Below are positions 50,891-60,426 of a stretch of 64,000 bases of DNA, one piece after another (the stretch's first letter is position 1; each line of letters starts with the position of its first letter). A model generated the notes under the pieces. That model was given only the letters and a program-made list of their open reading frames with translations, ran no database searches and was not told where the DNA came from. This DNA comes from Myroides sp. 1354 (GTDB taxonomy: Bacteria; Bacteroidota; Bacteroidia; Flavobacteriales; Flavobacteriaceae), in NCBI RefSeq assembly GCF_030324495.1, contig NZ_JACAGN010000012.1:1348-65347 (forward strand), read 5' to 3'. The translations under genes and the position numbers were made by a program.

Positions 50891-53785
50891 ATGAAAAAAG
50901 TATTGTTAACACTGTTGTTACTGCCCTTTTTGTCTTATGGGCAACTTAAAACTTATTCGCCAACTACTGAAATTCAACAACGCCAATGGGTAGATAGTGT
51001 TTACAATTCCATGTCGTTAGAACAACGCATAGGCCAATTGTTTATGGTGGCTGCTTATTCTAACAAAAATGAGAAACATGTGCAGGAACTAGAAGCGCTT
51101 GTTAATACAAATTATGTAGGCGGATTGATCTTCTTTCAAGGAGGGCCTCAACGACAAGCAGCAATTGCTAATCGTCTACAAAAGCAAAGTAAATTGCCCA
51201 TGTTGGTGGGAATTGATGGCGAATGGGGATTGCGTATGCGTTTAGATTCTACGTACCGATTTCCATATAATATGACGTTGGGAGCTGTTCAAAACCTAGA
51301 TTTGATTGAAGAAGTTGGAAAGGCAATGGCCCAGCAATCTAAGCGAATTGGATTACATTTTAATTTTGGACCTGTTGTGGATGTGAATATCAATCCACTG
51401 AATCCGATTATTGGAGTGAGAGCCTATGGAGAAACAAGAGAAATTGTTACTGATCGAGCAGTTGCCTTTATGCGTGGTTATCAAAACGAAGGTCTTTTCG
51501 CTACAGCCAAACACTTTCCAGGACACGGAGATACTTCTACCGATTCTCACCATAAACTACCTCTGATCGATCTAGATAAAGATCGCTTACATCGCGTGGA
51601 ATTATATCCCTATAAAAAATTGATTAAAAACGATTTGTCTAGTGTGATGGTAGCTCACTTGAATTTGCCAGCATATGAACCAAATGAGGCAATCCCAAGT
51701 TCACTTTCCTATAATGTAGTTACGCGTTTATTACGCGAAGAATTGGGCTTTGAAGGACTTATTTTTACCGATGCACTTAATATGAAGGGGGTATCATCGT
51801 ATTTATCTCCAGGTGAAGTTGATTTAGCTGCTTTTATGGCTGGAAATGATTTGTTGTTGTTCTCCGAAGATGTTGCCAAAGCAGCAGTAAAATTAAAGGA
51901 GGCTTATAATCTTGGAACTATTACGGAAAGTCGCTTGGCTTATTCAGTAAAAAAAGTATTGGAGTATAAATATCGCGTTGGATTAAATAAACCTTTAGTT
52001 ATTAATACAAAGAATTTAGTCGAAGATTTAAACGCAACAACCTACGATGATTTAAATACCAAATTATACCAAGAAGCGATTACCGTGGTAAAAAACCACA
52101 ATAAGGCGATTCCAATTCGAAAATTAGAAGAAGAGAAAATTGCCTATGTTCGATTGGGCGATGATGATGCTACACCTTTCTTGGATATGATGCGCAATTT
52201 TGCTGCTGTAGATGTAGTAGAGAGCTCAGATTTAAGTAGTCTAGGTGGATATTCACTTGTCGTGGTAGGATACCACAAAGTTGATAATCCTTGGAGAAAC
52301 CACAGTTTTTCGGATGAAGAAAAAGCAATTGTCAGTACTATAGCAAAAAGCAAGCGCACCATTTTAGTCTCCTTTGCAAAACCATATGCCTTATCTAAAT
52401 TAGAGGATGAAATTAAAGATTTAGAGGCTCTTGTGGTGGGCTATCAAAATAATAGTTTTGCAGAGGAAGCAGCAGCTCAAGTTCTTTTTGGGGCTATAGG
52501 CTCAAAGGGAGAATTACCTGTGACAATTACAGATAAATATGACGTAGGGACGGGAATTAAAACTAAACCTATCCATCGCTTAGGATTTTCTACACCAAGA
52601 AATGAAGGTTTAGATCCTAAAGTTCTGACTAAAATTGATAGTATTGCCCATCACGCTATTGCCAATCAATGGATGCCAGGGGCACAAATTTTAGTAGCTC
52701 GTCATGGTAAAGTAGTGTACAATAAGTCCTTTGGTTATCATACCTATAAAACCGATTTTCCAGTGAAGAATACGGATTTATACGATTTAGCTTCTTTAAC
52801 TAAAATCTTGTCGACCTTGCCTATGGTGGTAAAATTATACAATGATCAAAAAATTACAATGCAATCAAAATTGGGCGATTTGATTCCTGTGTTTAAAAAA
52901 ACGGATAAAAAGGATATTACAATCAAGGATTTATTAACCCACCAATCGGGTTTACCTGCTTGGTTGCCCTTTTATAAAAGCACCTTAGACAGTACCAAAC
53001 ACCCAGATAAAAAGTTGTACAGTTTACAATATTCTCCCGAATTCCCGACGCAGGTCAGTGAGAATTTGTTCTTAAAAAAGGGATATACCCAAGTAATGTT
53101 AGAAGAAATTGCTCAAACAAAATTGGCGAAGAAGGTAGAGTATAAGTACAGTGATTTGGGATTTATCTCATTAAAAGAGTATATTGAATCAACCTATCAT
53201 CAATCTTTAGATCAATTGGTACAAGACAAATTTTATGCGCGTATAGGAGCGAATCGCTTAACTTATTTGCCGTTGAGAAAATTTGACATCACGGAAATTC
53301 CACCAACAGAAGAGGATAATTATTACCGTTATACAACAGTACAAGGATATGTGCACGATATGGGGGCCGCAATGCAAGGAGGAGTAGCGGGACATGCCGG
53401 ACTTTTTGGTACGGCTTTGGATGTAGCAAAAATGATGCAATTGTACTTGAATGAAGGAGAATACGGTGAAGAGCGCTTCTTTTCGAAAGCAACTTTTGAA
53501 GCTTTTAATGCTTGTGTTTACTGTTCAAAAGGCAATAGAAGAGGAATAGGATTTGATAAACCCCAACAACAAGGAAAACCTGGCCCTACTTGTGGTTGTG
53601 CATCCCTAACGAGCTTTGGTCATACTGGATTTACAGGTACAATGACGTGGGCAGATCCTGAAAATGACTTGATTTACGTTTTTCTTTCTAATCGAACGTA
53701 TCCAGATTCTAATGTCAATCGCCTGTCCAAAGAGAATGTACGCGAAAATATACAACAGGTTATTTATGAGTCAATTATACATTAA
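50891..53785 (+). CDS. GH3-family glycosidase fused to a serine hydrolase (beta-lactamase-like)
   Basis: A 964-residue exported two-enzyme protein. A signal peptide (residues 1-17, ending SYGQ) is followed by an N-terminal NagZ-like GH3 domain with AKHFPGHGDTSTDSHHKLP (residues 206-224) and the probable nucleophile D294 in FTDALNMKG. A second GH3-type region extends to about 560. The C-terminal domain is of the class-C beta-lactamase/penicillin-binding fold: SLTK (635-638), KYSDLGF and GHTGFTG. It should trim muropeptides or related glycans in the periplasm or at the surface. The start was moved in from a TTG at 50858. Confidence 0.93.
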   Translation: MKKVLLTLLLLPFLSYGQLKTYSPTTEIQQRQWVDSVYNSMSLEQRIGQLFMVAAYSNKNEKHVQELEALVNTNYVGGLIFFQGGPQRQAAIANRLQKQSKLPMLVGIDGEWGLRMRLDSTYRFPYNMTLGAVQNLDLIEEVGKAMAQQSKRIGLHFNFGPVVDVNINPLNPIIGVRAYGETREIVTDRAVAFMRGYQNEGLFATAKHFPGHGDTSTDSHHKLPLIDLDKDRLHRVELYPYKKLIKNDLSSVMVAHLNLPAYEPNEAIPSSLSYNVVTRLLREELGFEGLIFTDALNMKGVSSYLSPGEVDLAAFMAGNDLLLFSEDVAKAAVKLKEAYNLGTITESRLAYSVKKVLEYKYRVGLNKPLVINTKNLVEDLNATTYDDLNTKLYQEAITVVKNHNKAIPIRKLEEEKIAYVRLGDDDATPFLDMMRNFAAVDVVESSDLSSLGGYSLVVVGYHKVDNPWRNHSFSDEEKAIVSTIAKSKRTILVSFAKPYALSKLEDEIKDLEALVVGYQNNSFAEEAAAQVLFGAIGSKGELPVTITDKYDVGTGIKTKPIHRLGFSTPRNEGLDPKVLTKIDSIAHHAIANQWMPGAQILVARHGKVVYNKSFGYHTYKTDFPVKNTDLYDLASLTKILSTLPMVVKLYNDQKITMQSKLGDLIPVFKKTDKKDITIKDLLTHQSGLPAWLPFYKSTLDSTKHPDKKLYSLQYSPEFPTQVSENLFLKKGYTQVMLEEIAQTKLAKKVEYKYSDLGFISLKEYIESTYHQSLDQLVQDKFYARIGANRLTYLPLRKFDITEIPPTEEDNYYRYTTVQGYVHDMGAAMQGGVAGHAGLFGTALDVAKMMQLYLNEGEYGEERFFSKATFEAFNACVYCSKGNRRGIGFDKPQQQGKPGPTCGCASLTSFGHTGFTGTMTWADPENDLIYVFLSNRTYPDSNVNRLSKENVRENIQQVIYESIIH

Positions 53786-53844
53786 TTCAATACGAAGTTT
53801 ATGTTAAATTAGTTGAGTTGCTTAAATCTGGTGGTAAAGTTTAT

Positions 53845-54011
53845 ATTGAACTCATCTTGACTTTTTTGATTGAAGTGAAAATTAGCTATTTTGAGTCTGA
53901 TTAAAGACATTTTTGAGTTGCATAGCAGGGCTACGGAATGAAAAAATGACAAAAGGCAGGCTCAAAATAGCATTTTTTTAACCAATTAGAGAAAGTAAAG
54001 ATAAGTTCATT
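53845..54011. mobile_element. MITE-like element with nested inverted repeats
   Basis: Ends 53845-53864 and 53992-54011 are inverted repeats matching at 17 of 20 bases. Inside, GCTATTTTGAGTCTG (53885-53899) pairs with CAGGCTCAAAATAGC (53957-53971), 14 of 15, followed by ATTTTTTT. The left end recurs exactly at 38819-38838. It contains no gene. It may be a non-autonomous transposable element or a structured RNA; its right end overlaps the bshA -33 box. Confidence 0.6.
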
Positions 54012-54038
54012 GAGTATAAATAATTCGAAGTATCTTTA
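54010..54038 (+). promoter_or_regulatory. Promoter of bshA
   Basis: TTG (54010-54012) and TATCTTTA (54031-54038) are 18 nt apart; the ATG is 19 nt downstream. The TTG lies in the right end of the repeat element. Confidence 0.6.
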
Positions 54039-54057
54039 AGCACCAAATAATTCATAT

Positions 54058-55194
54058 ATGAAAATCGCAATCGTATGCTACCCAACTTTCGGTGGAAGTG
54101 GGGTTGTAGCTACAGAGCTAGGTTTGGAACTAGCAAAAAGAGATCACGAAGTACATTTTATTACCTATAGTCAACCTGTTCGTTTAGCTTTATTAAATCC
54201 AAAGATTTATTATCATGAGGTAAACGTACCAGAATATCCTTTATTTCACTATCAACCTTATGAATTGGCCTTGTCAAGTAAATTAGTGGATATCGTAAAA
54301 CTATTCAATATTGATGTTTTACACGTGCATTATGCTATCCCACATGCCTATGCAGGTTATATGGCGAAGCAAATGCTAAAAGAAGAGGGAATTGACTTAC
54401 CCATGATTACAACACTACACGGAACAGATATTACACTGGTTGGAAATCATCCAAATTACAAAAGTGCTGTTACCTTCAGTATCAATAAATCAGATTTTGT
54501 AACTTCTGTATCCGAATCACTGAAACAATCAACGTATGAATTGTTTCAAAGTAAAAAAGAGATCTGTGTTATTCCTAACTTTATTGAAGTTAAAGAGGTA
54601 GACTGCTCAGAAACACCTTGCAAACGAAGTGCAATGGCTGAAAAGGGAGAGTTTATTATTACGCATATCAGCAATTTTAGAAAAGTAAAACGCATTGGAG
54701 ATGTTGTGAAGATCTTTTATGGTATTCAACAAGTAGTTCCAGCTAAATTGATGTTGGTAGGTGATGGACCTGAAAAGGAAAAAGCAGAACGCTTAGCAAT
54801 GGAATTGGGGATCTACGACAAGATTATCTTTTTTGGAAATAGCAATGAAGTCAATCAAATCTTAGGGTATTCTGATTTGTTTTTATTGCCATCAGAAACA
54901 GAGAGTTTTGGGTTAGCAGCTTTGGAAGCCATGGCGGTAGGAGTTCCTGTAATTTCTAGTAATACTGGAGGTTTACCAGAAGTAAATGAGCATGGAGTGT
55001 CAGGGTATTTGAGTAATGTAAAAGATGTCGATGATATGGTGAAAAATGCTTTAGCGATATTAAAAGACGAAGATACCTTATGCCGATTTAAAGAAGGAGC
55101 TCGTCAAACAGCTAAGCGCTTTCAAATCAGTGAGATTCTTCCGATGTATGAAAAATTGTACGATGAAGCAGTAGCACTAAAAGACAAAAAATAA
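54058..55194 (+). CDS. bshA: N-acetyl-alpha-D-glucosaminyl L-malate synthase
   Basis: BshA joins UDP-GlcNAc and malate, the first step of bacillithiol synthesis, the low-molecular-weight thiol of many Bacteroidota. The 378-residue GT4 glycosyltransferase starts MKIAIVCYPTFGGSGVVATE and shows HVHYAIPHAYAGYMAKQM, TTLHGTDITLVGNHP and the GT4 sugar-nucleotide block FLLPSETESFGLAALEAMA. The other bacillithiol genes are not in the window. It is a single-gene unit with its own terminator. Confidence 0.96.
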   Translation: MKIAIVCYPTFGGSGVVATELGLELAKRDHEVHFITYSQPVRLALLNPKIYYHEVNVPEYPLFHYQPYELALSSKLVDIVKLFNIDVLHVHYAIPHAYAGYMAKQMLKEEGIDLPMITTLHGTDITLVGNHPNYKSAVTFSINKSDFVTSVSESLKQSTYELFQSKKEICVIPNFIEVKEVDCSETPCKRSAMAEKGEFIITHISNFRKVKRIGDVVKIFYGIQQVVPAKLMLVGDGPEKEKAERLAMELGIYDKIIFFGNSNEVNQILGYSDLFLLPSETESFGLAALEAMAVGVPVISSNTGGLPEVNEHGVSGYLSNVKDVDDMVKNALAILKDEDTLCRFKEGARQTAKRFQISEILPMYEKLYDEAVALKDKK

Positions 55195-55210
55195 TTCAAT
55201 CTATTTGGAT

Positions 55211-55244
55211 AAAACTCGTTTCTTTAAGAAGCGAGTTTTTTTTT
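55211..55244 (+). terminator. Intrinsic terminator of bshA
   Basis: AAAACTCG and CGAGTTTT pair around an inner TTCTT/AAGAA stem, followed by nine T. Confidence 0.88.
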
Positions 55245-55292
55245 GCTTATCTTGTTCCTACTAAAGAAAAAGGAGAACAAATACATTGTCTT

Positions 55293-56165
55293 ATGAAAAA
55301 AACAAAGACCATTGAAACCTGGAGTCGATCTAAAATCATAGGGGAAGATACTTGGGATATTACTTTGTTTGAACATACAGAAAAAGGACGCAATGATTTA
55401 ATCTTACCGCATAAACACGATTTTTACCTTATTTTTTTTGTTGAACAAGGAGCGGGAATTCACGAAATTGACTTTACTCGTTTGGAGGTGCAGCCTTTTC
55501 AAATTCACTTTCTTCGTCCACAACAAGTGCATTATTGGAAATTATCTGAAGATACAGTTGGACATCAATTGATGTTTTCAACGAATACGATTCACCTGAT
55601 GAATCGCCTCAGTGCGTTGCCTTTTTTTCAGATGGATGTTCCTCCTGTCTTGACGTTGAGCCCTCAACACTATGCTTCCGTTCTACTAGAATTGAAAAAA
55701 TTACAGCAGTTATTGACAGAAGAAGATGCTATTGGACAAGAAATTAGCGTATTGCAATTCTTTTTGCTGTTAAAGACCATACAGCGTTGCTATCTGCAGA
55801 CGTATACGAAGTTAGAGTCACAAGTGAAAGACAGCAAAGTACAAGAATTTAAAGCCTTACTAGAACTTCATTTTAAGACGCATAATCAGGTTGCCTTTTA
55901 CGCGGAAAAATTGCATATCACGCCTAATTATCTCAATATACGAGTAAAGAAAGTATTAGGAGTATCTGCTAGTCACAGCATTCAACAACGGGTGATTTTA
56001 GAAGCAGAACGCTTGTTAATTACAACAGATTTATCCATTAAAGAAATTGCTTTTGAATTGGGGTTTCACGATACGGGTTATTTCAACCATTACTTCAAAA
56101 AATGGAGAAATAAGACACCAGGTCAATTTCGGGAGAGTTATAATATTTACAATAAAGCATTGTAA
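55293..56165 (+). CDS. AraC-family transcriptional regulator
   Basis: A 290-residue regulator with an N-terminal cupin-like ligand domain (HKHDFYLIFFVEQGAGIHEI, FQIHFLRPQQVHYW) and a C-terminal double helix-turn-helix (FYAEKLHITPNYLNIRVKK, LSIKEIAFELGFHDTGYFNH, FKKWRNKTPGQFRES). AraC proteins activate genes in response to small molecules. The next genes on the same strand, an ankyrin lipoprotein and an amidohydrolase with their own promoter, are possible targets. Confidence 0.92.
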   Translation: MKKTKTIETWSRSKIIGEDTWDITLFEHTEKGRNDLILPHKHDFYLIFFVEQGAGIHEIDFTRLEVQPFQIHFLRPQQVHYWKLSEDTVGHQLMFSTNTIHLMNRLSALPFFQMDVPPVLTLSPQHYASVLLELKKLQQLLTEEDAIGQEISVLQFFLLLKTIQRCYLQTYTKLESQVKDSKVQEFKALLELHFKTHNQVAFYAEKLHITPNYLNIRVKKVLGVSASHSIQQRVILEAERLLITTDLSIKEIAFELGFHDTGYFNHYFKKWRNKTPGQFRESYNIYNKAL

Positions 56166-56195
56166 ATATACAGCAACTGTTTTATAGGGGTATTT

Positions 56196-56203
56196 TATCT
56201 TTG
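56196..56203 (+). promoter_or_regulatory. -7 box of the ankyrin gene
   Basis: A perfect TATCTTTG 20 nt before the ATG at 56224. The -33 region is poor, which would fit activator dependence. Confidence 0.5.
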
Positions 56204-56223
56204 TATGAAAATAAATTAATCCT

Positions 56224-56952
56224 ATGTTGCTTATGGCCAATCAGATAATGCGTTGTTTAGTGTTTGTTTGTGCGATGGGAATATCGACAAACTTGTTGGC
56301 TGGTTGTTCAAATACAACTGCTAAAGAAATAGAAAACACAATGTATACTCCAATAGAAAAAGAATTGTTTCAGGCGGTTACTGCTAATGATTTAAAAGCG
56401 GTACAATCAATTTTATCAGCGAATACAGTAAATCTAGAAGTGAAAAATGATAAAGGTGAAACACCTTTGATGGTGGCAACCTATAAAATGTACAATGAGA
56501 TTGCCTTGTATTTAATTGACCATGGAGCGAATGTAAATACACAAGATCACAATTTAAATAGTCCTTTTTTATATGCAGGAGCAGAGGGAAATTTGGAACT
56601 CGTTCAAAAATCCTTGGCTCATGGTGCAGATTTTACGGTGTTTAATCGCTACAATGGAACGGCCTTAATTCCTGCTGCAGAGAAAGGACATTTAGAGATA
56701 GTAAAGGTATTAGTGAACACTCCTAATTTTCCCATAGATCACGTAAATCGCTTGGGCTGGACGGCTCTAATGGAAGCTATTGTATTGAGTAATGGAGGAC
56801 CAATACATGTGGATATTGTAAAAGCGTTGATTGAAGGAGGAGTAGATGTCAATATTCCGGATCATGATGGAAAAACGCCACTGTATCATGCGAAAGCAAG
56901 AAAATTTAAAAGTATTGTTACATTATTAGAAGCAGTAGGAGCACATGAATAG
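56224..56952 (+). CDS. Ankyrin-repeat lipoprotein
   Basis: A 242-residue protein. Near the N-terminus a membrane segment ends in the lipobox LLAGC, so the mature protein is probably a lipoprotein in the periplasm. Five or so ankyrin repeats follow (KGETPLMVATYKMYNEIALY, GANVNTQDHNLNSPFLYAG, GTALIPAAEKGHLEIVKVL, GWTALMEAIVLSNGGP, DGKTPLYHAKARKFKSIVTL). Three ATG codons (56224, 56233, 56248) could start it; the first fits the promoter. Its stop overlaps the start of the amidohydrolase gene by 8 nt, so the two proteins are probably made together and may bind each other. Confidence 0.88.
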   Translation: MLLMANQIMRCLVFVCAMGISTNLLAGCSNTTAKEIENTMYTPIEKELFQAVTANDLKAVQSILSANTVNLEVKNDKGETPLMVATYKMYNEIALYLIDHGANVNTQDHNLNSPFLYAGAEGNLELVQKSLAHGADFTVFNRYNGTALIPAAEKGHLEIVKVLVNTPNFPIDHVNRLGWTALMEAIVLSNGGPIHVDIVKALIEGGVDVNIPDHDGKTPLYHAKARKFKSIVTLLEAVGAHE

Positions 56953-58282
56953 AAAAGAATTTCTTCACTTAACAACTGCTGGAGCTGGTGGTTTATTTTT
57001 AACTGGAACCGCTTGGGCTGAAGAAAAGCAGAATGAGATACACCCCCTGACCACAGAAACGCAAGAATTTGTAGTGATTAATGCGCGCTTAGAGGAACGT
57101 TTTCTCTACAATGATTTGGGACAAGTAAAAGCCACACAAACGGGTTTATATGACATTCATATTCAAGCAGGAAAAATAATCGCTATTCATGCAGCTCAAG
57201 GAAAGACTTATGCGATTGCTGTTTTTGATGCAGGAGGAAAGTTGGTCTTGCCTGGTTTGAGAGATATGCATATTCACATTGATAAAACTTTTTATGGTGA
57301 ATCCTGGCAGGCGGAACCGCTTCGTGGGAAAACAGTGAAAGACATGATTGATTTGGAACGCCGTATTTTACCTGAGTTATTAGTTCATTCAACGGAAAAA
57401 GCAGAACAAGCTATCGATTTAATGAATAGCAAAGGAACGTATTTTGCACGTTGTCAGACGAATATTGAACCGACCAGTGGCTTAAAGAGTTTAGAACATT
57501 TACAAAAAGCTTTGGCGAATAAAAAGGATTCCATTCAATCGGAAATCGTTGCTTTTCCACAGCACGGTATTTTGTATTCGGATTCAGTAGGTTTACTGAG
57601 AGAGGCAGCACAAATGGGGGTAGATTATATAGGAGGTTTGGATCCAACCACGGTAGATGGCGATATGAAAAAGTCATTGGATGTGATGTTTCAAATCGCC
57701 TCAGATTACAATAAAGGAGTCGATATCCATTTACACGAAGGACGAGCGACCGGATTACCAGCGATTGAATACATGATCGAAAAGGTGAAAGAAAACAAAA
57801 CCCTTCAGGGAAAAACGTTTATTAGCCATGGATTTGCTTTAGGGCAGTTAGAATCGAAAGAAACAGAAGCTATTTGTGCACAATTAGCAGAAGTGGGAAT
57901 TGGTGTTATTTCAACAGTACCAATTGGCAAACTGAATATGCCGATTCCAACGTTTTACAAACAAAAGGTCAAACTAATGACGGGGACCGATAGTATTATC
58001 GATCATTGGTCGCCTTTTGGCTCTTGTGATATGTTGGAAAAGGCTAAACTAACAGCGGAGTTATATGGTTGGAGAGATGAATTTACGCTATCAAGAGCTT
58101 TGCGTATAGCAACCAAAGACCAATGCTTACCGTTGGATGAAGAGGGAAAACAAGTGTGGCCCTTAGTAGGAGATGAAGCAAGCTTTGTATTAGTAGAAGC
58201 GTCTTGTTCGGCTGAAGTAGTGGCACGTACTCCTCAAAGAAAAGCCCTTTTTAACCGTGGAAAATTAATATACAGCGTCTAA
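56945..58282 (+). CDS. Exported amidohydrolase (cytosine-deaminase-like)
   Basis: A 445-residue metal-dependent hydrolase with a probable signal sequence (residues 1-25, ending GTAWA). The metal site has the HxH block GLRDMHIHIDKTFYG, then VDIHLHEG, ISHGFALG and the catalytic aspartate in MTGTDSIIDHWSPFG. The HIHIDK form is that of the cytosine-deaminase/atrazine-chlorohydrolase branch. An exported location is unusual for that branch, and the substrate is unknown. It is translationally coupled to the ankyrin lipoprotein gene. Confidence 0.88.
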   Translation: MNRKEFLHLTTAGAGGLFLTGTAWAEEKQNEIHPLTTETQEFVVINARLEERFLYNDLGQVKATQTGLYDIHIQAGKIIAIHAAQGKTYAIAVFDAGGKLVLPGLRDMHIHIDKTFYGESWQAEPLRGKTVKDMIDLERRILPELLVHSTEKAEQAIDLMNSKGTYFARCQTNIEPTSGLKSLEHLQKALANKKDSIQSEIVAFPQHGILYSDSVGLLREAAQMGVDYIGGLDPTTVDGDMKKSLDVMFQIASDYNKGVDIHLHEGRATGLPAIEYMIEKVKENKTLQGKTFISHGFALGQLESKETEAICAQLAEVGIGVISTVPIGKLNMPIPTFYKQKVKLMTGTDSIIDHWSPFGSCDMLEKAKLTAELYGWRDEFTLSRALRIATKDQCLPLDEEGKQVWPLVGDEASFVLVEASCSAEVVARTPQRKALFNRGKLIYSV

Positions 58283-58318
58283 AACAAACATTTATTTTTT
58301 ATAGGAACAACAAACAAC

Positions 58319-58341
58319 AAAAAAGAGCCACAGATTTCTGT
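58319..58341. terminator. Bidirectional terminator
   Basis: AAAAGAGC and ACAGA pair with TCTGT and GCTCTTTT around a short loop, between the convergent amidohydrolase and DUF2853 genes. Confidence 0.85.
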
Positions 58342-58367
58342 CGCTCTTTTTCTATTTTTAGATTTTA

Positions 58368-58712
58368 TTATTTTAAATAAACGGATTCTTTTTTAAAGTG
58401 AACTGTTAATAAATAATACAATACTGCTCTGTATTTGTGTTTGTTCGATGCACCATATTGGTCTACTACTTTTTTCAATCCTTCATCTAATTTTGCATCG
58501 TCTTTTAATCCTAATTTTTTAATTAAGAAATTATTGCGAACTGTTGCCATTTCAGATTCTGAAGAACTCGCAACCGTAGAGGAATCTTGATTGTAAATTG
58601 AAGGTCCACATCCAATAGTTACCTTTTCTAATAATTCCATGTTAGGTTTTACACCGCATTTGTCTTTTAAATCTGCAGCGTATTTCTCAATTAGTTCTGC
58701 TCTTTTACTCAT
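58368..58712 (-). CDS. DUF2853 family protein
   Basis: A 114-residue soluble protein of the DUF2853 family: RAELIEKYAADLKDKCGV, the conserved TIGCGPSIYNQDSSTVAS, ETVRNNF-type EMATVRNNFLIKKLGL and the C-terminal KYRAVLYYLLTVHFKKES. The function of the family is not known. It follows menD with a 61-nt gap and has its own terminator. Confidence 0.92.
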   Translation of the reverse strand: MSKRAELIEKYAADLKDKCGVKPNMELLEKVTIGCGPSIYNQDSSTVASSSESEMATVRNNFLIKKLGLKDDAKLDEGLKKVVDQYGASNKHKYRAVLYYLLTVHFKKESVYLK

Positions 58713-58773
58713 AATTTTAATTTTTTTTGTTTCCTACAAGTTACTAAAAATAAAAGAGATAGTGTGAAAAAAA

Positions 58774-60426
58774 TTACAAATTGCGATAATATTTTTTAAA
58801 TACTTCATCATTCAAGTAGGTAGGGGTGTTTACCTCGAGAATGGCAGGTTTCTGTGATTGATTAAAAAAGTCTTGCGCTTGTGTAGAAAGAGCTTCTGCT
58901 GTATCTGCTTGAAAATACGCCCAATCGTACATAGCCGCTAGATGTTGAGCAGTATGTTGATGTGTCGTTTCAAAATACGTATTAAAAACTTCGTTTTCTT
59001 GATGACCAGGTAAAGTTCTAAAAATACCACCTCCTCCGTTGTTGATTAAGATGATTTTAAAATCATGTGGAACATAAGCATTCCACAAGGCATTACTGTC
59101 ATAAAAAAAGCTAATATCCCCCGTTAGAAGTACAGTTGGTTTACCCGAACCAATAGAAGCTCCTAGTGCTGTAGAGGTACAACCATCAATACCACTTGTT
59201 CCTCTATTGCAGAATACATCAATGCTCGGATCTACGTCTAACAATTGCACATAGCGAATTACTGCGCTATTACTCACTTGCAGTTGACTGTTTTTAGGTA
59301 GTTGTGTAATCAAATAATTTAGAACAGTAAAATCAGAGAAAATAGCGTCTTTTAATAGTTGGCTGTGTTTTACATTGCGTGAATGCATGATAGCATTGGC
59401 CCAAGTATTATAGTCAGATTCAACCGATACTGTATTAGCAGTTAACTGAGTCAAAAAAGAAAGAGCATCAGTATAGATGCGGTCCGTTAGACAATCATAG
59501 GTATCATAATGGCGTAGCCTATCTACATGCCAATGCTGTTTCGGACTATATTGACGCAGAATTTGCTTGATTTTTTTGCTCACTACCATACCTCCAAAAG
59601 TCAATAAGATATCCGGTTGAAAGTACTGTAAGTCTTCCTCGCTCATTGGAATAACTAAACGATCAATCGCATTGATTACGCCAGGGCCTTGTATGTTGCT
59701 AATGGTTTCGGCTAAAAATAAGGTAGAACCATCAGCCGTTAAGGTTTGAATAACTTCTTCTGTCAAAGTATGAGGAGGTAGACTACCAACTACTATCAAT
59801 TTCTTCGTTGCTGTGTTCCATTGTTGACTGTAATAATTATAATCAACTATAGGAAATTGCGGAAGAACGAATTCTTCAATAATTGGATTTACGCTTAATT
59901 TTTCTGTCGTTTGATAGAGTGGTTCTTCAAAAGGGGCATTGATATGCACGGGACCTTGTTGAGTGATAGCGGTATGAATCGCTTCGTTAATCAGGTGATC
60001 GTTGGTTGAACTCGCTTCTTCTGTTAAGTTGGCACTATATAGAATATGGTTTTGATACACATTTTGTTGGCGTATCGTCTGCCCATCTCCAATATCAATT
60101 TTGTTTAACGGTCTATCTGCAGATAAAACAATTAAGGGAATTTGACTGTAAAAAGCTTCTGCAACTGCAGGATAATAGTTCAATAAAGCAGAACCTGAAG
60201 TACAGACAAGTAGGGTAGGAATATTCGTTTGTTGTGCAAGTCCCATTCCAAAAAAGGCAGCACAGCGTTCATCTGCAATACTATAACAAGTAAAAAAAGG
60301 ATCATTAGTAAAGCCAATTGTCAAAGGGGCATTACGCGATCCAGGTGATATAACAACGTTTGTTAGATTTTTTGCTTTACAAAGTTCAATAATGCTTTGT
60401 GCAAGCGGTATAGTAGGGTAAACCAT
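58774..60426 (-). CDS. menD: SEPHCHC synthase (menaquinone synthesis)
   Basis: MenD joins isochorismate and 2-oxoglutarate with thiamine diphosphate, a step of menaquinone synthesis. The 550-residue protein has the normal length. Blocks: NVVISPGSRNAPLTIGF at the N-terminus, LVCTSGSALLNYYPAVAEA, PLIVLSADRP, then GTSGIDGCTSTALGAS and the ThDP motif beginning LTGDISFFYD with NNGGGGIFRTLPG. The start codon lies in one arm of a perfect 11-bp inverted repeat (60424-60467). Other men genes are not in the window. Confidence 0.97.
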   Translation of the reverse strand: MVYPTIPLAQSIIELCKAKNLTNVVISPGSRNAPLTIGFTNDPFFTCYSIADERCAAFFGMGLAQQTNIPTLLVCTSGSALLNYYPAVAEAFYSQIPLIVLSADRPLNKIDIGDGQTIRQQNVYQNHILYSANLTEEASSTNDHLINEAIHTAITQQGPVHINAPFEEPLYQTTEKLSVNPIIEEFVLPQFPIVDYNYYSQQWNTATKKLIVVGSLPPHTLTEEVIQTLTADGSTLFLAETISNIQGPGVINAIDRLVIPMSEEDLQYFQPDILLTFGGMVVSKKIKQILRQYSPKQHWHVDRLRHYDTYDCLTDRIYTDALSFLTQLTANTVSVESDYNTWANAIMHSRNVKHSQLLKDAIFSDFTVLNYLITQLPKNSQLQVSNSAVIRYVQLLDVDPSIDVFCNRGTSGIDGCTSTALGASIGSGKPTVLLTGDISFFYDSNALWNAYVPHDFKIILINNGGGGIFRTLPGHQENEVFNTYFETTHQHTAQHLAAMYDWAYFQADTAEALSTQAQDFFNQSQKPAILEVNTPTYLNDEVFKKYYRNL

